9,054 nt of DNA from CAZYMF01 sp964648215. Its GTDB lineage: Bacteria; Desulfobacterota; Binatia; HRBIN30; JACQVA1. The notes beneath the pieces are model-generated. The model had not been told where the DNA came from. It worked only from the letters and a program-made list of their open reading frames with translations, and ran no database searches. Both the position numbers and the translations under genes were made by a program. Shown piece after piece: positions 8,115-9,054 of the stretch; the first letter of the stretch is position 1; the number at the start of each line of letters is the position of its first letter. Where the stretch lies: the NCBI GenBank assembly GCA_964648215.1, contig CAZYMF010000199.1, positions 1 to 9,054 of the forward strand, given 5' to 3'.

Positions 8115-8205
8115 AAGGTTAAAGGTGAAAGGCGGAAGGTTAAAGGTCAAAGGTCAAAGGCTAAAGGTGAAAGGTCAAAGGTGAAAGGTCAAGGGTGAAA
8201 GGGTA
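8115..8205 (+). repeat. Heptamer tandem array, 13 units of AAGGNNN (main arm)
   Basis: Thirteen contiguous 7-base units run without any indel from 8115 to 8205. The last three bases of units 1-11 are TTA, TGA, CGG, TTA, TCA, TCA, CTA, TGA, TCA, TGA and TCA. Units 12 and 13 are degenerate (AGGGTGA, AAGGGTA). The consensus is AAGGT(C/G/T)A. A 15-base exact copy, CGGAAGGTTAAAGGT, occurs at 8112 and again 21 bases later, which shows duplication in blocks of three units. The plus strand is strongly purine-rich, unlike the surrounding DNA. The array ends five bases before the antiporter start codon and takes the place of a normal ribosome site on the minus strand. Confidence 0.9.
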
Positions 8206-8255
8206 AGGCCAAAAGGCTCGAGAACGACCCGGCTCTCGCTTCCGGCTCTCATGTT
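8206..8255. other. GC-rich spacer with nested repeats inside the heptamer element
   Basis: The spacer separates the two oppositely oriented arrays. CCGGCT occurs at 8229, 8242 and 8256, that is 13 and 14 bases apart; the first two copies extend to CCGGCTCTC. CGAGA (8219-8223) and TCTCG (8234-8238) can pair as a short apical stem. AGGCC-AAA-AGGCT (8206-8218) looks like a decayed repeat unit pair. TTCCGG at 8241 and 8254 mirrors the CCGGAA at the outer edge (8111-8116). No coding potential is visible. Confidence 0.55.
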
Positions 8256-8297
8256 CCGGCTTTGACCTTTAACCTTTGACCTTGAACCTTTAGCCTT
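8256..8297 (-). repeat. Inverted heptamer array (second arm)
   Basis: Read on the minus strand, the units are AAGGCTA, AAGGTTC, AAGGTCA, AAGGTTA and AAGGTCA (8297 to 8263), followed by the degenerate AAGCCGG (8262-8256). This is the same family as the main arm in opposite orientation. The reverse complement of 8263-8297 matches main-arm units 7-11 (8157-8191) at 32 of 35 positions, including the only AAGGCTA unit of each arm, so the two arms can form a stem of about 35 bp around a 71-base loop. A second register also fits: 8254-8274 matches 8117-8137 at 19 of 21 positions. The outermost unit provides the last codon and stop of ccr. Confidence 0.88.
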
Positions 8298-9054
8298 CTT
8301 GACCCGGAATGTCCTTCAACCCCATCTTCGGCGCCCCGACCAGGGCCACCATCTTGCCCTCGGGTGCCTTGTTCTCGTGCATGAGCTGGTGGCAATCGGG
8401 AATCTGCTCGAAGGGGACGGTCCGCGCCAGGCAGGGGTCGATCTTGCCGTCGAGCACCAGCTGGTTGAAGCCGTTGGCCTGCACGTCGTTGGCGAAGTGA
8501 GAGCCCTGGAAGCGCTTCTGCCGCATCCACAGGTAGCGCAGATCGACCACGGCGTTGTAGCCGGTGGTGCCGGCGCAGATGACCACCATGCCGCCGGTGT
8601 CGCAGACGAAGATCGACGTCGGCACGGTGTCCTCGCCGGGGTGCTCGAAGACGATGCGCGGGCTGCGCCGCTCGCCGAGGACGTCCCAGATCGCCTTGCC
8701 GAACGCGCGGGCACCGGCGGCGAACTTGCCGTATGCCTCGGCGTCCTTCCAGTGCGGCATCTGACCCCAGTGATTGAACTTCTTGCGGTTGATGCAGCCC
8801 TTGGCGCCGAGCTTCATGCAGAAGTCGATCTTGCTGTCGTCGCCGACGATGCCGACGGGGATGCCGCCCTCGGCCTTGACGATCTGCGTCGCCATGCAGC
8901 CGAGGCCGCCCGAGGCGCCCCAGATCAGGACGACGTCGTTGGGGCGCACGGTGTGCGGCGTCCAGGACATCAGCATGCGGAAGGCCGTGGCGCCCACCAG
9001 CGTCGGTGCCGCCGCCTCCTCCCAGGTCAGGTGCTTGGCCTTGGGCATGCACTG
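8290..9054 (-). CDS. ccr: Crotonyl-CoA carboxylase/reductase, C-terminal part (5' truncated)
   Basis: 254 residues are visible, roughly 60% of the usual protein; the N-terminus lies beyond the right edge. Ccr reductively carboxylates crotonyl-CoA to ethylmalonyl-CoA with NADPH and CO2, the key step of the ethylmalonyl-CoA pathway for acetyl-CoA assimilation and a source of extender units. Counting from the first visible residue, GASGGLG (46-52) is the NADPH-binding loop of the MDR fold. FEHPGEDT (136-143), FVCDTGGMVVICAGTTGYNA (149-168) and LRYLWMRQKRFQGSHFAND (172-190) are strong family signatures that separate Ccr from simple enoyl or quinone reductases. The His of GSHFAND is plausibly the active-site His involved in CO2 binding in characterised Ccr, but I place it from memory. 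The frame ends ...DIPGQEG, with the stop inside the heptamer repeat. No other pathway gene (for example a mutase or epimerase) is visible. Confidence 0.92.
   Translation of the reverse strand, partial: QCMPKAKHLTWEEAAAPTLVGATAFRMLMSWTPHTVRPNDVVLIWGASGGLGCMATQIVKAEGGIPVGIVGDDSKIDFCMKLGAKGCINRKKFNHWGQMPHWKDAEAYGKFAAGARAFGKAIWDVLGERRSPRIVFEHPGEDTVPTSIFVCDTGGMVVICAGTTGYNAVVDLRYLWMRQKRFQGSHFANDVQANGFNQLVLDGKIDPCLARTVPFEQIPDCHQLMHENKAPEGKMVALVGAPKMGLKDIPGQEG

Noticed and set aside
5446..8184. Long plus-strand open frame across the end of the aldo/keto reductase, the zinc-ribbon gene and the antiporter
   Set aside because: It is antisense to a clear antiporter and its composition is an artefact of high GC. 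Its end, reading RLKVKGQ repeatedly, is just translation of the heptamer array (three heptamers make seven codons).
8115..8205. Coding repeat (RLKVKGQ peptide) as a real protein tail
   Set aside because: The peptide results from reading a 7-base repeat in three phases. It appears on both strands and follows only antisense frames, while ccr itself stops at the edge of the array.
8115..8297. CRISPR array
   Set aside because: The units are 7 bases long, contiguous and without unique spacers, and no cas gene is present.

Overview
The window is about 9 kb of very GC-rich bacterial DNA, most likely from an uncultured Gram-negative lineage. A secreted c-type haem protein, a KefB/YbaL-type antiporter and an ethylmalonyl-CoA-pathway enzyme would fit Acidobacteriota, Myxococcota or another former deltaproteobacterial group. 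The sequence alone does not fix the phylum. A run of exactly 100 N (4552-4651) shows that this is a draft scaffold, so adjacency across that point is inferred by assembly.

Left part, plus strand: the C-terminal third of an E. coli-type NADP isocitrate dehydrogenase (icd) is followed by a terminator-like hairpin. Next comes a 1179-residue exported protein that joins a YVTN-type beta-propeller, a di-haem cytochrome c peroxidase/MauG-like domain, a calcium-loop-like motif and two tandem Cys-containing beta domains. Facing it on the minus strand, 28 bases away, is a 102-residue BFD-like [2Fe-2S] protein.

Centre: after the gap lies an aldo/keto reductase fused to a C-terminal eight-cysteine ferredoxin-like module. 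Its start is lost in the gap.

Right part, all minus strand and so read right to left: the C-terminal part of crotonyl-CoA carboxylase/reductase (ccr), a 180-base intergenic region, a complete 658-residue CPA2 cation/proton antiporter with RCK domains, and a 100-residue membrane-anchored zinc-ribbon-like protein. The last two are probably co-transcribed.

The most unusual object is the intergenic region between ccr and the antiporter. It is almost filled by a 7-base tandem array: 13 in-phase units of the form AAGGNNN, a GC-rich spacer, and 5-6 units in inverted orientation. The array supplies the ccr stop codon, ends five bases before the antiporter start codon and can fold into a stem of about 35 bp. 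I do not recognise it as a named element, and it is the best candidate here for something undescribed. The remaining genes are recognisable families, although the domain composition of the large haem protein and the small zinc-ribbon partner of the antiporter also merit a look.
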